NCBI RefSeq assembly: GCF_000342005.1
Contig: NZ_AOHO01000075.1
Location: 186,001 to 250,000 of the forward strand
DNA: 64,000 nt
DNA from: Amycolatopsis decaplanina DSM 44594
GTDB taxonomy: Bacteria; Actinomycetota; Actinomycetes; Mycobacteriales; Pseudonocardiaceae
Direction: 5' to 3'
The notes beneath the pieces were generated by a model. It worked only from the letters and a program-made list of their open reading frames with translations. It had not been told where the DNA came from and ran no database searches. Positions 54,064-62,481 of this stretch are shown in pieces (position 1 is the first letter of the stretch; the number at the start of each line of letters is the position of its first letter). Both the position numbers and the translations under genes were made by a program.

Positions 54064-54965
54064 GAGTGCTGTCCCTTCAGCCGCGGGTTCAGCACGGTTT
54101 CCAGCGCGCGTCCGACGAGAGTGAAAGCGAGGACGACCACGACGATCGCGATACCCGGCGGCAGCAGGTTCCACCAGGCGCCCTTGCTGATCGCGCCGTT
54201 GTTCAAGGCGGTCTGCAGCATGGCTCCCCACGAGACGGTGTTCGGGTTGCCGACGCCGAGGAACGCCAGTGTCGCGTCCGCGATGACCGCGTTGCCCACG
54301 ACGAGTGTGGTGTTGGCCAGCACGAGCGGCATGACGCCGGGAAGGACGTGCTTGCCGACGATGTGCAGGTGACCGCCGCCGAGTGCTTTCGCGCGCTCGA
54401 TGTACGGGCGGCCCTCGATCGTCAGCGTCTGTGCCCGGACCAGCCGCGCGGTGCTCGGCCAGGCGGTGACGCCGATGGCGACGATCACCGTCATGGCGCC
54501 CTGCTCCAGTACCGAGGCAAGTGCCACGGCGAGCACGAGCGACGGCAGTACCAGGAAGAAGTCCGTGAACCGCAGCAGCAGCCCGGACAGCCAGCCGCCG
54601 AAGTGCGCGGCCGCGATCCCGATGAGCGTGCCGATCAGCACCGAGAGGAACGCGGCCGAGAACCCGACGAGCAGGGAGATCCTCGCGCCCCAGAACGTCA
54701 TCAGCAGCACCGAGCGGCCGTCGATGTCGGTGCCCAGCCAGAACTCCCCGCTGGGCGGGTTCAGCGAACCGCCATGGGCCTTGGTGACATCGAGCCCGGA
54801 CTCGTCCGAGATCACCGGCGCGAGGATGGCCAGCACCGTGATTACTCCGAGGAAGGCGAGTCCGAAGACACCCGCCTTGTTCGTCGTGAACTCGTGCCAG
54901 CGCTTCGCCACGGCCTCGCGGCGGCGGCGCCAGACGATCGAACCGGGTTTTTCCGCTGTGGTCAT
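54060..54965 (-). CDS. ABC transporter permease (DppC/OppC type)
   Basis: 301 residues. After a cytoplasmic N-terminal KAGVFGLAFLGVITVLAILA segment it carries the EAA-type loop (ERAKALGGGHLHIVGKHVLP). The start ATG overlaps the stop of the DppB-type gene. It forms the channel with DppB. Confidence 0.92.
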   Translation of the reverse strand: MTTAEKPGSIVWRRRREAVAKRWHEFTTNKAGVFGLAFLGVITVLAILAPVISDESGLDVTKAHGGSLNPPSGEFWLGTDIDGRSVLLMTFWGARISLLVGFSAAFLSVLIGTLIGIAAAHFGGWLSGLLLRFTDFFLVLPSLVLAVALASVLEQGAMTVIVAIGVTAWPSTARLVRAQTLTIEGRPYIERAKALGGGHLHIVGKHVLPGVMPLVLANTTLVVGNAVIADATLAFLGVGNPNTVSWGAMLQTALNNGAISKGAWWNLLPPGIAIVVVVLAFTLVGRALETVLNPRLKGQHS

Positions 54966-55993
54966 GCCGTCCGCACCCTGGGGTCGAGCACGCGGTAGAG
55001 CAACTCCGCGAGCAGGTTCATCAGCACCACCGCGCCGGCGAGGGTGACGAAGACTCCTTGCAGGACAGGCAGGTCAGGCCCGCGGAGTGCTTCGTAGAGG
55101 AGTTGCCCGAGCCCCGGCCAGCTGAACACGGCCTCGACCGAGACCGCGCCCGAGACGACCATCCCGAACTGCATGAAGACCAGCGTCACCGTCGGGAGCA
55201 GGGCATTGGGCACGGCGTGCCGCTTACGGACGAGGTCGTCGCGCAGCCCCTTGGCCCGCGCGGTGGTGAGGTAGTCCGAATTCATCTCGCCGATCAGCGA
55301 CGACCGCATGACCAGCATGTACTGCGCGTAGAACACCACCAGCAGGGTCACGCACGGCAGCACCAGATGGTGGAGCACGTCGAGCCCCTCGCTGAAGAAG
55401 CCCGGCTCGACGTCCGGGGAATGCATGCCCCGGCTGGGAAAGAGCCCGTCGGTCGCCACCAGCAGCATCAGCCCGAGCCAGAACTGCGGAACAGACCACA
55501 GGGTCAGCGCGACTCCCGTCTGGACCTTGTCGAACCCGCTCCCCCTGCGCCAGCCCGCACGGATGCCCAGCCACAGGCCGAGGGCGACCGCGAGCACGGT
55601 CGCACTGCCGACGAGCAGGATCGTCGGCCACAAGCGCTCGCCGATCATGTCGAACACCGGGCGCCGCTGCAGGTACGAGACCCCCATGTCGCCCTGGAGC
55701 AGGCCGACGACGTAGTCCCAGAACTGCTGCAGCAGGGGCTTGTCCACGCCCATCTGCGCCCGCAGCTCCGCCATCATCTTCGGGTCGGTCGGCCGGTCGC
55801 GGACCATGAACCGCACGGGGTCGCCGGGCAGCGTCCGGAACAGGAAGAACCCCAGCACGACGACGAGCGCGAGGCTCGCCAGCGCGCCGCCGATCTTGGA
55901 GAGGACGAACCGGGCGGTGCCGGTCCCGCCCCGGCGCTCGTCGGGATCGACGAGCGCCGAGGACTGGTCGAGGGAACTGAGTGCTTCGGTCAA
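54962..55993 (-). CDS. ABC transporter permease (DppB/OppB type)
   Basis: 343 residues from a TTG at 55993, preceded by AAGGA. GSALASLALVVVLGFFLFRTLP then RFMVRDRPTDPKM and LTTARAKGLRDDLVRKRHAV (EAA loop) define the family. Eight bases separate it from the binding-protein stop. Non-ATG start is judged by the ribosome site and the position after the preceding gene. Confidence 0.9.
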   Translation of the reverse strand: MTEALSSLDQSSALVDPDERRGGTGTARFVLSKIGGALASLALVVVLGFFLFRTLPGDPVRFMVRDRPTDPKMMAELRAQMGVDKPLLQQFWDYVVGLLQGDMGVSYLQRRPVFDMIGERLWPTILLVGSATVLAVALGLWLGIRAGWRRGSGFDKVQTGVALTLWSVPQFWLGLMLLVATDGLFPSRGMHSPDVEPGFFSEGLDVLHHLVLPCVTLLVVFYAQYMLVMRSSLIGEMNSDYLTTARAKGLRDDLVRKRHAVPNALLPTVTLVFMQFGMVVSGAVSVEAVFSWPGLGQLLYEALRGPDLPVLQGVFVTLAGAVVLMNLLAELLYRVLDPRVRTA

Positions 55994-56001
55994 CGCGGTC
56001 C

Positions 56002-57828
56002 TTACTCCCGGTCGTCGGCCGACTTGCCGCGCCGCCCGAGCAGCACGCCGCCGCCGACGAGCACCACGAGCACGACCGCGCCGATGCCGATCCACAATCC
56101 GGTGTTGCTGCTTTCCTCGGAGTTCGCCGCGGCCGCGTCGGCCGGGGTGGCGCCGTAGACGCCCCAGTAGCCGGACTGCTCGAGGATCGCGCCGTCGGGC
56201 TGCGGCTGCTTGGTGAACGAGGCGAACTTGTCCGACCGGTAGGCCTCGAGCACGTTGTCGTAGTCGAGGACGACGTCGACGTACTCACCCGCCAGCACGG
56301 CCTGTGCCTGCTTGACGAGCTCGGCGCGCTTCGCCGGGTCGAACTCGGTCAGTTGCTTCTTGTACAGGTCTTCGTAGCGCGGGTCGCAGAAGAACGTCGC
56401 CGAGCTACCGCCGTTGCCCTCGGCGTTCGGGCGGCCGGCGCAGGTGTTCAGGCTGAGGGCGTAGTCCGGGTCCGGCGAGGTCCCGTAGCCGGAGATCGCG
56501 AGGTCGTAGTTGCCGGCGGTGGTGCGGTCGTCCAGTTCGTCGTCGGAGACGAGTTCCTGCTTGACGCCGATGCCGATGTCCTTGAGCCAGCCGCTGACGA
56601 ACTGGGCGGTGCGCTGGTCGAACGGCCGGTTCGCGTGACCGGCGAGCCGGAACTCCAGCTTCGCGCCTCCGGGAGCGACGCGGATCCCGTCCGCACCCTT
56701 GGCGTAACCCGCCTGGTCGAGCGTGGCGTTCGCGGCCGCGATGTCGAACTTGGTCTTCTCCGCGTCGGACGGGGTCCAGGTGTAGGCCTTGTAGATGGCC
56801 GGTACGACACCGGTCCCGGGCTGGCCGTAGCCGTTCATCACCTTCTGGACGATGGTCTCGGTGTCGATGGCCTGCGCGATCGCCTTGCGGACGCGGAGGT
56901 CCTTCAGGATCGGGTTGCCGTCACCGATCGGCTGGTCGGCGACGTTCTTGACGCCGAAGTTGATGATGAGTTCGTTGTACCGGCGGCCGGGGGCCTTGTT
57001 GGTGGTGATGTTCTTCTCGCCCTTGAGCGCGTCGAACTGCGTCGGCGTGAGCCGGTTGATGACGTCGACCTCGCCCTGCTTCAGCGCGTTGACCGCGGCC
57101 TCGGCGTCCTTGAACTGCAGCAGCTGCAGTTCGTCGACCTTGGGCGCGCCGCGCCAGTAGTCCTTGTTCGCCTTGAACTTCACGAACTCGTTCTTCTTGT
57201 ACTCGGTCAGCAGGTACGGGCCGCTGCCGACACCGACCACGGCCATGTCGTCGGTCGAGGGGGCGTTGAGGTCCTTGATCGGCTCCCAGATGTGCTTGGG
57301 CACGATCGGGACGTCGAGCGAGGTCATGCTCGACTGCGGGGCCTTGGTCTTGATGACGAGCGTCTTGTCGTCCGGCGCCGACACCGAGGCGAAGTTGGTG
57401 ACGTAGCTGCCGTTCGCGGTGCGGGCGTTCTCGTCGTCGAGCATCCGCTGGAAGGTGTACGCGGGATCCTGCGCGGTGACCGGCTTGCCGTCGGACCACT
57501 TCATCCCCTGACGGATGGTGAAGGTCCAGGTGAGCTTGTCCTCCGACGTCGTCCACGATTCGGCGATGCCGCCCGTGGGCTGGGTGTCCTCGGCCGAAGG
57601 CAGGGTCAGGAACTCGTAGTTGAACCGGCCGACCTGCGTCGACGCCGAAAGCTGGGCGGTGAAGGGGTTCAGATGGTCGATGCCGGTCGTGAGCGCCACC
57701 CGGAGGACCTTGCCCTGCTGCTGCGCCGCCGCGACGGGCACGAAAGGCACCGTCGCGACCGCCGAAGCGGCGAGGACCGCGACCACGCGAAGACCGCGCC
57801 GTCGCCTGGGAAAACGCTCTGTGCGCAC
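56002..57828 (-). CDS. ABC transporter substrate-binding protein (SBP_bac_5) with C-terminal membrane anchor
   Basis: 608 residues from GTG at 57828 (alternative GTG at 57837). An N-terminal signal (RRRRGLRVVAVLAASAVATV) is followed by the peptide-binding domain (DHLNPFTAQLSAS, QGMKWSDGKPVTA). There is no lipobox. Instead the C-terminus carries a membrane helix (LWIGIGAVVLVVLVGGGVLL) followed by RRGKSADD, so it is tethered by its C-terminus, unusual for this class. Confidence 0.9.
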   Translation of the reverse strand: MRTERFPRRRRGLRVVAVLAASAVATVPFVPVAAAQQQGKVLRVALTTGIDHLNPFTAQLSASTQVGRFNYEFLTLPSAEDTQPTGGIAESWTTSEDKLTWTFTIRQGMKWSDGKPVTAQDPAYTFQRMLDDENARTANGSYVTNFASVSAPDDKTLVIKTKAPQSSMTSLDVPIVPKHIWEPIKDLNAPSTDDMAVVGVGSGPYLLTEYKKNEFVKFKANKDYWRGAPKVDELQLLQFKDAEAAVNALKQGEVDVINRLTPTQFDALKGEKNITTNKAPGRRYNELIINFGVKNVADQPIGDGNPILKDLRVRKAIAQAIDTETIVQKVMNGYGQPGTGVVPAIYKAYTWTPSDAEKTKFDIAAANATLDQAGYAKGADGIRVAPGGAKLEFRLAGHANRPFDQRTAQFVSGWLKDIGIGVKQELVSDDELDDRTTAGNYDLAISGYGTSPDPDYALSLNTCAGRPNAEGNGGSSATFFCDPRYEDLYKKQLTEFDPAKRAELVKQAQAVLAGEYVDVVLDYDNVLEAYRSDKFASFTKQPQPDGAILEQSGYWGVYGATPADAAAANSEESSNTGLWIGIGAVVLVVLVGGGVLLGRRGKSADDRE

Positions 57829-58120
57829 GAAGACCACCCCATCGAAACTCGCTGTAACCCAACCCCCAAGGCGGAAAAGTAACCACATGTCGCGGTAACC
57901 GCGCAATGACTCGCCAATACCGATCGTGCACAGCGGATGCCGTCGCGTGGCCGACAGCTACTTTACGTCTCGCCGACGTCGCATTGTGTCACCATTTCGG
58001 CGCGCGAACCGGCAACACATGCGGCGTCCTGGGTATTCAAGGGAAGCGGGCTTGCAAAAGGCTTGCGCGCGATGATGCCCAATCGATACGTGGGACGAAG
58101 TGCGAGCAAAGCGACCCGCG
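57829..58120. other. gap between the peptide transporter and the membrane-protein locus
   Basis: 292 bases with no supportable gene; it should hold the transporter promoter on the minus strand. Moderately lower GC than flanking genes. Confidence 0.35.
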
Positions 58121-59917
58121 TCAGCCGACGGAGACCTCACGCCGTCGCGCGGTGGCCGCGGCCGCGTAGAGCCACGCGAACAGCGTCCACATACCGGCGA
58201 AGATCAGCCCGACGGTCACGTACGCGACCGTCCACAGCACGGCGGGCGTTTCCGACTTCCGCTCCCGTTGCAGGAACTCGATCTCCGACATGAACGGACG
58301 CGGACCGGACGTCGCGTCGATCGACGGGGCGTTCGCGGCCGGGTCGGCGGGCGCGTAGATCGGGGCGAGACCCATCACCCGGTTCGGGACGTGCACGCGG
58401 ATCCCGGTCTTCCACTGGCCGAAGACCGGCAGCGGCTGGGCCGTGCGGTACACCCCGTCGCCGATCTTCTCCAGCGGCGCGGTGAAGAAGTCGCCACCCT
58501 GCCAGGCGAAACCGTTCAGCCACACGGCGTCGTCGGCCAGATCGGGCCGCGAGATCGTGACGGTCGCGTCGACCCAGCGGGGCGTGCCGCCGCCGTGCGG
58601 GTTCGAGATCGGCAGCCCGGTCGCGGCCTCGGTCAGCCGGACGTCGGCGGTGAATCCCGGTTCCGGGTCCTGCGGGACGGCGACCGCGGACATCAGGACG
58701 ACCGCGCCCAGCGCGCCGACGAGCCCGACCACGTGCCGGGGGCCCGCCGCGGGGACCCGCGTCGCCGTCTCCTCCACCCGCTGGTACTGCCAGACACCGA
58801 TGAACGCGCCCGCGAGGGCCGCGCCGGTCCCGAACAGGACGAACAGCGGAAGATGGGCGGCAGGCCAGGGGTTCGGCATCAGCCAGTGGGTGAACGCCGC
58901 TTCGGCGAGCATCCCGGCCGTCCCCACGAGGAGACCGGCGACAACGGCGAAGGCGTAGCCCTGCCGGTTGCGCATCGCGAGGGCGACGACCTCGATGATC
59001 ACCGCTTCGGCGACGTACGGCAGCAGCGACGCCACGTGCAGGTCGGCGAACAGCGGGATGACGGCGAACGAAGCACGGGAGGCGAGGAAGACCGCGAGAA
59101 CGATCAGCGCGCCGCCAGGACCCCAGGACAGCCGCCCGTAGCTCAGCGTCCAGGCGCCGATCAGGCCGACGAGCACAACCTGCGACAGCATCGGGAACTG
59201 CGGGACGCCGAGGTCGAACTCCATGAGGAAGGCCGAAGCGCCCATCATCCAGGCACCGGCGAGCACCGGGCCGAGCAGGCGCACGATCGGGCCGGTCGCG
59301 CCGACCTGGCGGGCCTCGCCGAGCAGCAGTTGCAGACCCAGCACGACGCAGACGCCACCGCCGATCATCAGGACGTGCGTCGGCCCCCATTCGGTGACGT
59401 CCTGGCCGAACAGCCGGTGCCAGACGTCGTCGAGCGGGAAGCCGGCGATGCCGACCAGGCCGGTCGCCATCATCTGGATGGAGCCCATCGGCGCCCGCCA
59501 GTGCGGGCCGATCTTGAACGTGCGCTTGGGCAGATCCTTCGTCGCCAAGGTGGCGCTGAGCACGCCGCTGGCGAAGATGCCCATCAGCCCGAAGTAAATC
59601 GGGTAGTGGGACGGGTTCGCGAGCGGGCCTTCGTCGCGGCCGAGTTCCATGTGGATCGGCACGTCCCAGTAGACGCCGATCAGCGCTGACATCCCGGACA
59701 GGAAGGCGACGAACATCGGCAGCGCCGCCCAGCGCGGCAGCCCGCTGAACTCGCCCATCCAGTCCGCGACGCGGCCGAAGACGGTCCGCTTCCCCGCGCG
59801 CTCGCGGAGCACGAAGAGGGCCAAGGGCAAGAAGACCGCGGTGAACATCAGGCCCGCGATGACGATCTGCCCGAATTGCGCGCCGCCGGCAGGCGGGCTC
59901 TCCTGAGCCATGAACAC
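58121..59917 (-). CDS. large polytopic membrane protein of unknown function
   Basis: 598 residues, about a dozen hydrophobic segments, with a ~120-residue non-membrane region near 430-555 (ADVRLTEAATGLPISNPHGG, then PLPVFGQWKTGIRVHVPNRV) that reads like an exported domain. Histidines lie in membrane regions (WDVPIHMELG, GPTHVLMIGG). Divergently placed from a cupredoxin-like lipoprotein, so metal or electron handling is a fair guess; no family is recognised. Start is GTG at 59917, with an in-frame ATG at 59911. Confidence 0.75.
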   Translation of the reverse strand: MFMAQESPPAGGAQFGQIVIAGLMFTAVFLPLALFVLRERAGKRTVFGRVADWMGEFSGLPRWAALPMFVAFLSGMSALIGVYWDVPIHMELGRDEGPLANPSHYPIYFGLMGIFASGVLSATLATKDLPKRTFKIGPHWRAPMGSIQMMATGLVGIAGFPLDDVWHRLFGQDVTEWGPTHVLMIGGGVCVVLGLQLLLGEARQVGATGPIVRLLGPVLAGAWMMGASAFLMEFDLGVPQFPMLSQVVLVGLIGAWTLSYGRLSWGPGGALIVLAVFLASRASFAVIPLFADLHVASLLPYVAEAVIIEVVALAMRNRQGYAFAVVAGLLVGTAGMLAEAAFTHWLMPNPWPAAHLPLFVLFGTGAALAGAFIGVWQYQRVEETATRVPAAGPRHVVGLVGALGAVVLMSAVAVPQDPEPGFTADVRLTEAATGLPISNPHGGGTPRWVDATVTISRPDLADDAVWLNGFAWQGGDFFTAPLEKIGDGVYRTAQPLPVFGQWKTGIRVHVPNRVMGLAPIYAPADPAANAPSIDATSGPRPFMSEIEFLQRERKSETPAVLWTVAYVTVGLIFAGMWTLFAWLYAAAATARRREVSVG

Positions 59918-59948
59918 CGTGCTCGCCTTCCTGCTAACCTAAGTAACT

Positions 59949-59964
59949 GTTACCTTGGGGTAAC
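59949..59964. promoter_or_regulatory. operator-like palindrome in the divergent promoter
   Basis: GTTACC-ttgg-GGTAAC, perfect six-base arms, between the divergent membrane-protein and lipoprotein genes. Upstream flanking TAACCTAAGT resembles half of an iron-box but is not symmetric. Confidence 0.45.
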
Positions 59965-60022
59965 ACGATAGAGGCAAGGTCCCGGCCGGGCAAGCCGGGG
60001 CGTACGACTTGGAGGGACCTCG

Positions 60023-60379
60023 ATGCGGAGGATCGGCGGGATCACCATGGCCGCACTGCTGGCCGTGACCGGCTGTTCGGGATCGACCGGCTCCGAGCAG
60101 GCGCCGGGCACCGGCACCCGGACCGTCAAGTTCTCGATCACCGAGGGCAAGCGCACGGCGGGACCGGAGGAGGTCGCGGTGCGCACCGGCGAGAACGTCG
60201 CGCTCGAAGTCACCTCGGACCAGCCGGACGAGCTGCACGTCCACGGCTACGACAAGGCCGTCCAGCTCGCCCCCGGGGTTCCGGGGACGGTCGCTTTCAC
60301 CGCGAACATCGACGGGATCTTCGAGGTGGAACTGCACAAGAGCGGCGCGGCGGTGACCAAGCTCCGGGTGAGCGGATGA
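60023..60379 (+). CDS. cupredoxin-fold lipoprotein
   Basis: 118 residues. Lipobox AVTGC with Cys18 after a short hydrophobic signal; mature part (NVALEVTSDQPDELHVHGYD, then VPGTVAFTANIDGIFEVELH) looks like a cupredoxin beta-sandwich of the EfeO-type. The histidines HVHGYD and the ELHKSG end are possible metal ligands. It is coupled to the downstream membrane gene by ATGA. Confidence 0.8.
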   Translation: MRRIGGITMAALLAVTGCSGSTGSEQAPGTGTRTVKFSITEGKRTAGPEEVAVRTGENVALEVTSDQPDELHVHGYDKAVQLAPGVPGTVAFTANIDGIFEVELHKSGAAVTKLRVSG

Positions 60380-61599
60380 TCCTGGCGCACGGCCTCGGCG
60401 GCCGGTCCGATCTGCCGGTCCCGCTGTGGCTCGCGCTCTACGCGGGAGCGGCGGCCGTCGTGGTCTCCTTCTTCGCGCTCACCGCGCTCTGGAAGGAGCC
60501 CAAGCTCCGCGGCGCCGACGCCGGACGCCCCCTTCCCCTCGCCCTGCAACGGTTCGCCGACAGCGTGTTCTCGCGGGTCGCGTCGCGCACGATCGGCGTG
60601 ATGCTGTTCGCGGGCTTCCTGGCCATGGCGTGGGCGGGCCCTGACAGCCCGGCCGACAACCCGGCTCCAGCCTGGTTCTACGTCTGGTTCTGGGTCGGAT
60701 TGGTTCCGCTCTCGCTCCTGCTCGGCCCGGTCTGGCGGCGATTGAATCCACTGAGGACGGTCGCGGCACTGATCCCCTCCCGGCATCGCGAACTCCCGGA
60801 CCGGCTCGGTTACCTGCCCGCGATCGTCGGCCTCCTGGCGTTTCTTTGGCTGGAACTGGTGTTTCCACACTCGGACTCGCCACGTGTGATTGCCCTTTTC
60901 GGTGCCGTATATGCCGTTATACACATCGCTCTCGGCGTGGTGTTCGGTCCGCGCTGGTTCGATCGCGGCGACGCTTTCGAGGTCTACGCGCGCCTGATCG
61001 CGGCCCTGTCCCCTTTCGGCAGGCGCGGCGACGGGCGTCTGGTGGTCCGGAATCCGCTGGACGGCCTGCTCACCATCTCCCCCGCGCCTTGGCTGACCGC
61101 GCTGGTGCTGGTGGTGCTCGGGTCGACGGCGTTCGACGGCCTCACCCGGCTCCCGTTCTGGACGTCGCTGGACGCCGGCGTCCTCGGCGGTACAGCCGGG
61201 CTCGCGGCCTGCATCGCGCTCACCTACGCCGCCTACGCGGGCGCCATCAGCCTGACCAGGCCGTATTTGCGCCGGGGGTTCGACCCGTATCCCGCGTTCG
61301 CGCCGTCGTTGATCCCGATCATGGTCGGCTACACGGTCGCGCATTACTTCTCGTTCGCCGTGTTCTCCGGACAGCAGGGCTTCGGCCGCGCGATCGACTA
61401 CACGGTCGTCTCGACCGGCGTGATCGCACTGGTGCAGATCGCCGGAATCGTCGCCGGGCACGTGTTGGCCGTAACCTCGGCGCATGATCGTTCCGTCGGC
61501 GTGTTGCGCGCGAAGTACGTCAAGGTGGGCCAGTACCCGATGCTGGCGCTGATGATCGGCTACACCGCGCTCGGGATCGCGCTGGTCTCCGGCTCATGA
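60376..61599 (+). CDS. polytopic membrane protein of the cupredoxin locus
   Basis: 407 residues, about 10-11 membrane segments. Segments such as PAWFYVWFWVGLVPLSLLLG and MVGYTVAHYFSFAVFSGQQG are hydrophobic with a conserved-looking histidine (AHYF). Function unknown. It is translationally coupled to the lipoprotein before it and to the small peptide after it. Confidence 0.75.
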   Translation: MILAHGLGGRSDLPVPLWLALYAGAAAVVVSFFALTALWKEPKLRGADAGRPLPLALQRFADSVFSRVASRTIGVMLFAGFLAMAWAGPDSPADNPAPAWFYVWFWVGLVPLSLLLGPVWRRLNPLRTVAALIPSRHRELPDRLGYLPAIVGLLAFLWLELVFPHSDSPRVIALFGAVYAVIHIALGVVFGPRWFDRGDAFEVYARLIAALSPFGRRGDGRLVVRNPLDGLLTISPAPWLTALVLVVLGSTAFDGLTRLPFWTSLDAGVLGGTAGLAACIALTYAAYAGAISLTRPYLRRGFDPYPAFAPSLIPIMVGYTVAHYFSFAVFSGQQGFGRAIDYTVVSTGVIALVQIAGIVAGHVLAVTSAHDRSVGVLRAKYVKVGQYPMLALMIGYTALGIALVSGS

Positions 61600-61742
61600 C
61601 CATCGCGGCGCGGGTGATGATGATGCACCAGGGCGGCTGGGACGAGATCCTCATCTTCGTCGGCCCCGTGGTGATCATCGGGCTGCTCATCTACGTCGCG
61701 CGCAAGCAGGCCCCGACGACGCCCGAAGAGGACGACGACTAG
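61596..61742 (+). CDS. 48-residue single-span membrane peptide
   Basis: Starts ATG at 61596, overlapping the previous stop. MTIAARVMMMHQGGWDEILI is followed by a membrane segment (FVGPVVIIGLLIYVARK) and an acidic tail PEEDDD. Its position in the cupredoxin operon suggests a small subunit or stabiliser. Too short for routine gene calling. Confidence 0.6.
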   Translation: MTIAARVMMMHQGGWDEILIFVGPVVIIGLLIYVARKQAPTTPEEDDD

Positions 61743-61746
61743 CGCG

Positions 61747-61902
61747 TCATTCGACTGGGACGTAGTCACCGCCGGTTCGGGCCGCGGCGAGATCGGGATA
61801 CGTGGACGCGCCGCCTATGAAGCGTCCCTGGACGACGCGGACATAAGAACCGGCCGAAGGAAAGACGAGCACGAACCTCGATCCCTCGCTTCCGCGCAGA
61901 AT
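61747..61902 (-). other. possible small ORF or remnant
   Basis: An open frame reads RFVLVFPSAGSYVRVVQGRF then IGGASTYPDLAAARTGG and ends VPVE; an in-frame TGA caps it just upstream, so only ATT, CTG or a later GTG could start it. GC-rich third positions look coding, but the start and function are unclear; it may be the end of a decayed gene. Confidence 0.3.
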
Positions 61903-61905
61903 TCA

Positions 61906-61953
61906 CCTCGTGAGTGGTTAGGACGGTTAGAACCGTCCTAACCACTCACGAGG
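61906..61953. terminator. perfect palindrome (23-base arms, AG loop), same family as 12923-12976
   Basis: The arms are exact reverse complements with a two-base AG loop. The GTGAGTGGT/ACCACTCAC middle and GTTAGAAC centre are shared with the palindrome at 12923-12976. The TGA stop of the minus-strand HxlR gene (61946-61948) lies inside the right arm. Confidence 0.75.
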
Positions 61954-62392
61954 CATTGGTGCGGCGAGTGCTCCGCACCAACGTCATGTCCTTCTCCCGC
62001 ACCGTTTCGTGGCAGTGCGCGCACACGGTCTCCGGCGCGAGGACCTCGCCGCACGAATGGCGCCACACCGTCGGCGGCGGTCCCTCCGTGACGTACGCGT
62101 CGCCCCACGCCATGAGGTTCAGCAGCACGTGGTTGAGGGCGTGCCCCGCCTCGGTGAGCACGTACTCGTAGCGTGGCGGATGCTCCTCGTAGAGCCGTTT
62201 TTCGAGGATTCCCGTCTCGACGAGTTTCCGTAGCCGCGCGGTCAGGATGTCCCGGCTCGCCCCGGTGTTGCGGACGATCTGGTCGAACCGCCGCGCACCG
62301 AAGAACACTTCGCGCAGCGCGAGCAGACTCCAGCGCTCCCCGATCACCTCCATCGCGTTGGCGATCGAGCAGTCCCTCGGCCCTTCGGTCAT
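61946..62392 (-). CDS. HxlR-family transcriptional regulator
   Basis: 148 residues. CSIANAMEVIGERWSLLALR and LTARLRKLVETGILEKRLYE form the HxlR winged helix. A C-terminal CGEVLAPETVCAHCHETV adds a zinc-ribbon-like CxC..CxxC tail. It probably controls the divergent thiolase gene through the palindrome at 62445-62467. Confidence 0.87.
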   Translation of the reverse strand: MTEGPRDCSIANAMEVIGERWSLLALREVFFGARRFDQIVRNTGASRDILTARLRKLVETGILEKRLYEEHPPRYEYVLTEAGHALNHVLLNLMAWGDAYVTEGPPPTVWRHSCGEVLAPETVCAHCHETVREKDMTLVRSTRRTNAS

Positions 62393-62444
62393 GCGACCAG
62401 CGTAAACCCAGTGAGTCTTGATTTCCAACCCACTCGGTGCCACG

Positions 62445-62467
62445 GTGAGTTGGAGTTCCCAACTCAC
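62445..62467. promoter_or_regulatory. operator palindrome between HxlR and thiolase genes
   Basis: Perfect nine-base arms (GTGAGTTGG / CCAACTCAC) with a five-base centre, 14 bases before the thiolase GTG. A weaker related pair of half-sites lies at 62411-62433. Position fits an HxlR-type repressor. Confidence 0.65.
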
Positions 62468-62481
62468 TACTGGAGGCAACC

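Noticed and set aside
59933..59951. IdeR/DtxR iron box
   Set aside because: Only one half (TAACCTAA) is present; the real symmetry is GTTACC/GGTAAC at 59949-59964.
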